Assembly (NCBI RefSeq): GCF_900112335.1
Contig: NZ_FOLG01000003.1
Location: 310,001-374,000 of the forward strand
Length of the DNA: 64,000 nucleotides
Direction: 5' to 3'
DNA from: Tropicimonas isoalkanivorans
Lineage (GTDB): Bacteria > Pseudomonadota > Alphaproteobacteria > Rhodobacterales > Rhodobacteraceae
Of this stretch, positions 62,137 through 64,000 are shown piece by piece. The notes under the pieces were generated by a model, which was given only the letters and a program-made list of their open reading frames with translations, did not search any database and was not told the DNA's origin. Each line of letters opens with the position of its first letter. Position 1 is the first letter of the stretch. The position numbers and the translations under genes were made by a program.

Positions 62137-63054
62137 ATGTCCGTACTTGCACATGACGTCCCCGAGCCGTTCGTGACGGCTCTCCGCGCCGCCGCGCCGG
62201 ATCTGGACATTCGCACCAGCGTTGGACCAGATCCCGAAGCGGTGCGATCCGTCCTGATCTGGTTGGCGGTGCCGGATTTTCTGGAGACGCTGCCAAATCT
62301 GTCGCTGGTCCTTTCGCTGGGCGCCGGGGTCGAGCGACTGATGGTGCCCAGGCTGGTGCCCGACGGCGTCCATATCGGTCGGATTTCCAGCGCCGTGCAG
62401 GCGGAGGGAATGAGCGACTACGTCCTGCTCCATGTGCTGCGCCAGCACCGTCGGCTTTCGCAACTTCAGGACGAGCAGGCACGCGGCGAGTGGCGCTGGC
62501 GGCTCTGGCCCCGCGCCGGCGACGTGGCGGTTGGTGTGATGGGGCTTGGCGCGCTTGGTGCGGATGCGGCGCGGAAGTTGGCGATGGTCGGGTTTCGCAC
62601 CCGCGGCTGGAGCCGGACCCGGAAGTCCATCAAGGGCGTGGCTTGTCACTCCGGTGCCAATGGGCTGGCAGCGTTCCTCGCAGACCTGCACCACTTGGTC
62701 TGTCTGCTTCCGCTGACACCTGCGACCACGGATATTCTCAACGCCGACCTTTTCGCGCAACTCGCACCGGGTGCGTTCCTGATCAACGCCGGACGCGGCG
62801 GCCACCTGGTCGAAGCGGACCTTTTGCCGGCCCTCAATGCCGGTCACCTAGAGGGGGTCACGCTGGACGTACTCCGGCAGGAGCCGCCCCCGGCGGACCA
62901 CCCGTTCTTTGCCGATCCGCGCATCCTGCTGACGCCGCACAGCGCGGTCTGTGCCACACCCGGCCAGCTGGCCCCCGATGCCGCCGAAGCCTGCCGTCGC
63001 GCGGAGCGCGGCGCGCCACCCCCCTGCCCAGTTGACCGCGAAAGAGGTTATTGA
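62137..63054 (+). CDS. 2-hydroxyacid dehydrogenase, glyoxylate/hydroxypyruvate reductase A-like
   Basis: 305 residues, GhrA-type: GLGALG cofactor motif at about 136-141, then Arg 220 (INAGRGGHL), Glu 249 (RQEPPPADHPFF) and His 268 (LTPHSAV). GhrA-like enzymes reduce glyoxylate, hydroxypyruvate and similar 2-oxoacids with NADPH. ATG 62137 gives the normal start; a 91-base gap separates it from the UGSC fusion gene. The next dehydrogenase starts in its stop codon. Confidence 0.9.
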   Translation: MSVLAHDVPEPFVTALRAAAPDLDIRTSVGPDPEAVRSVLIWLAVPDFLETLPNLSLVLSLGAGVERLMVPRLVPDGVHIGRISSAVQAEGMSDYVLLHVLRQHRRLSQLQDEQARGEWRWRLWPRAGDVAVGVMGLGALGADAARKLAMVGFRTRGWSRTRKSIKGVACHSGANGLAAFLADLHHLVCLLPLTPATTDILNADLFAQLAPGAFLINAGRGGHLVEADLLPALNAGHLEGVTLDVLRQEPPPADHPFFADPRILLTPHSAVCATPGQLAPDAAEACRRAERGAPPPCPVDRERGY

Positions 63055-64000
63055 TGCAACAGATTGTCCACCTTTCTGCCTCCGATCTCCGGGATCTCAC
63101 CAAGACGATGCTGGTGGGCCTTGGCCTGCGTGGCGAAGCGCTCGATTCGACGACCGAGGCACTGCACTGGGCCGACCTCTCGGGAATCGACACGCATGGC
63201 ATCGGAATGCTGCCATATTACGACACGCTGGTGACCGCCGGCCGGATAGACCCGACGGCCGTCCCGGCAGAGCCACGGATCAATGGTGCTACTGCCACGA
63301 TAGACGCTATGGGCAATCTCGGTCACGCTGCCGGGATTGGCGCCATCGACCTGGGATGCACGCTTGCGGCCGAATTCGGCCTGTCGGCCATCGGCGTGCG
63401 CAACGCCGCACATTACGGCGCAGCGGGCTTCTATGCCGACCGGGCGGCGCGACGCGGGATAATCGGCATCTCGACGTCTGCTGTCGCGGATCCCTACATG
63501 ATCCCGGCCCGTGGCATCGAAAAGGTGTTTGGCACCAACCCCCTCGCCTTTGCCGCGCCGTCGGCCGAGGATGAACCGGTGCTATTGGACATCGCGACAA
63601 GCACCGCGGCGCTCGGCAAGGTGCATCTCGCACAACGGCGCGGCAGCCGAGTGCCGGAAGGCTGGGCGGTCGATCCGCAGGGTCGGCCCCTGACCGATCC
63701 TGAGGCCATTCTGGCCGACGCACGGGTCACGCCGCTTGGCGCGACGCCGGAGCATGGTGTGCACAAGGGCTACGGCCTTGCCACGATGGTCGAGATTCTG
63801 TCGTCCCTGCTGCCCGGCGCCAGTTGGACGCTGCAGCGGCCGGACAATGCGCCCCGCGACGACGTCGGCCAGTTCTATCTGCTCATCGACCCAGCCCGTT
63901 TCCGGAGCGGCTTTCCGGAGTCCGTCGCCGCCATGTCCGAACGGCTGCGCGCCTCGCCGCCCGCCGATCCGGCGTTGCCGGTGCTGGTCCCGGGCGATCC
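63054..64000 (+). CDS. Malate/L-lactate-type dehydrogenase (LDH2 family), 3' end cut by window
   Basis: 315 codons from ATG 63054 remain open at the window end. Family motifs: GIDTHGIGMLPYY (His at about 48), NLGHAAGIGAIDLG, VRNAAHYGAAGFYADRA (His at about 120), KVFGTNPLAFAAPS, STAALGKVHLA, and VPEGWAVDPQGRPLTDP. This NAD(P)-dependent family oxidises L-malate, L-sulfolactate, ureidoglycolate and similar 2-hydroxyacids. With the GhrA-like enzyme (TGATG overlap) it could interconvert opposite stereoisomers of one hydroxyacid, as known for sulfolactate systems; that is only an inference. Confidence 0.9.
   Translation, partial: MQQIVHLSASDLRDLTKTMLVGLGLRGEALDSTTEALHWADLSGIDTHGIGMLPYYDTLVTAGRIDPTAVPAEPRINGATATIDAMGNLGHAAGIGAIDLGCTLAAEFGLSAIGVRNAAHYGAAGFYADRAARRGIIGISTSAVADPYMIPARGIEKVFGTNPLAFAAPSAEDEPVLLDIATSTAALGKVHLAQRRGSRVPEGWAVDPQGRPLTDPEAILADARVTPLGATPEHGVHKGYGLATMVEILSSLLPGASWTLQRPDNAPRDDVGQFYLLIDPARFRSGFPESVAAMSERLRASPPADPALPVLVPGD

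Overview
The window looks like a high-GC alphaproteobacterial chromosome or megaplasmid segment, most likely from the Rhodobacteraceae/Roseobacter group. That is an inference from the gene families (TRAP transporters, an ETF beside acyl-CoA dehydrogenases, IclR/GntR regulators, MFE-2-like SDR plus MaoC pairs) and from base composition. It is almost entirely an acyl-CoA (beta-oxidation-type) catabolic island: seven acyl-CoA dehydrogenase (ACAD) genes, four family III CoA-transferases, five crotonase-fold proteins, four MaoC/hotdog proteins, seven intact SDRs, two acyl-CoA ligases, a thiolase, ETF alpha and beta, an acyl-CoA carboxylase beta chain, two nitronate-monooxygenase-like flavoproteins, four TRAP solute-binding proteins (two of them broken) and one TRAP membrane module. 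I see no rRNA, tRNA, CRISPR, insertion sequence or phage gene. Once pseudogenes are counted there is no gene-free stretch above about 250 bases.

Layout. 1-271: 5' end of an IclR regulator on the minus strand. 461-9614: one long plus-strand operon (SDR, SDR, MaoC, ACAD, MaoC, CoA-transferase, heteromeric ACAD pair, CoA-transferase). 9717-12221: crotonase, divergent IclR regulator, convergent crotonase. 12466-19102: ACAD pair, dienoyl-CoA-reductase-like SDR, etfB-etfA, alpha/beta hydrolase, crotonase. 19213-22989: SDR, feruloyl-CoA-synthase-like ligase, MFS transporter. 22994-25807: dead OYE-type flavin oxidoreductase and two SDRs on the minus strand. 26014-29675: crotonase, TRAP dctQ and dctM, EamA transporter. 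29799-34082: a decay zone with an aldo-keto reductase and an SDR each truncated at one deletion scar, a dead dctP, an intact TIM-barrel isomerase and a frameshifted dctP. 34290-40970: MaoC pair, crotonase, trxB, aldehyde dehydrogenase and Nudix (minus strand), carboxyltransferase. 41079-45498 (minus strand): dctP, a dead 3-hydroxyacyl-CoA dehydrogenase, a flavoprotein and a thiolase. 45706-51031: SDR, CoA-transferase, third ACAD pair, second flavoprotein. 51283-59254: a UGSC-family protein, its partner protein, ligase, CoA-transferase, SDR, GntR regulator, 2-hydroxyacid dehydrogenase and dctP. 59319-64000: LysR regulator divergent from a fused UGSC-partner protein, then a GhrA-like reductase and a malate/lactate-type dehydrogenase cut by the window end.

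How it works together. Ligases and CoA-transferases would load acids onto CoA. The ACADs pass electrons to the local ETF. MaoC and crotonase proteins hydrate, SDRs oxidise, and the thiolase cleaves. Three 'alpha2beta2' ACAD pairs and a split MaoC pair resemble the heteromeric enzymes of steroid and isoprenoid side-chain oxidation, but I see no steroid ring-degradation genes and the substrate cannot be assigned.

The two strongest unlisted signals are regulatory. A palindrome centred on CACATATGTG recurs in most of the promoter gaps between 350 and 51125 and is the likely operator of the IclR protein(s). A second element, related to CATATTACATGTAAC, lies upstream of the GntR gene, the UGSC operon and the distant isomerase gene. 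The most novel genes are the UGSC (Cys-Gly-Ser-Cys) proteins and their conserved partner domain, present here both as two overlapping genes and as one fused gene.
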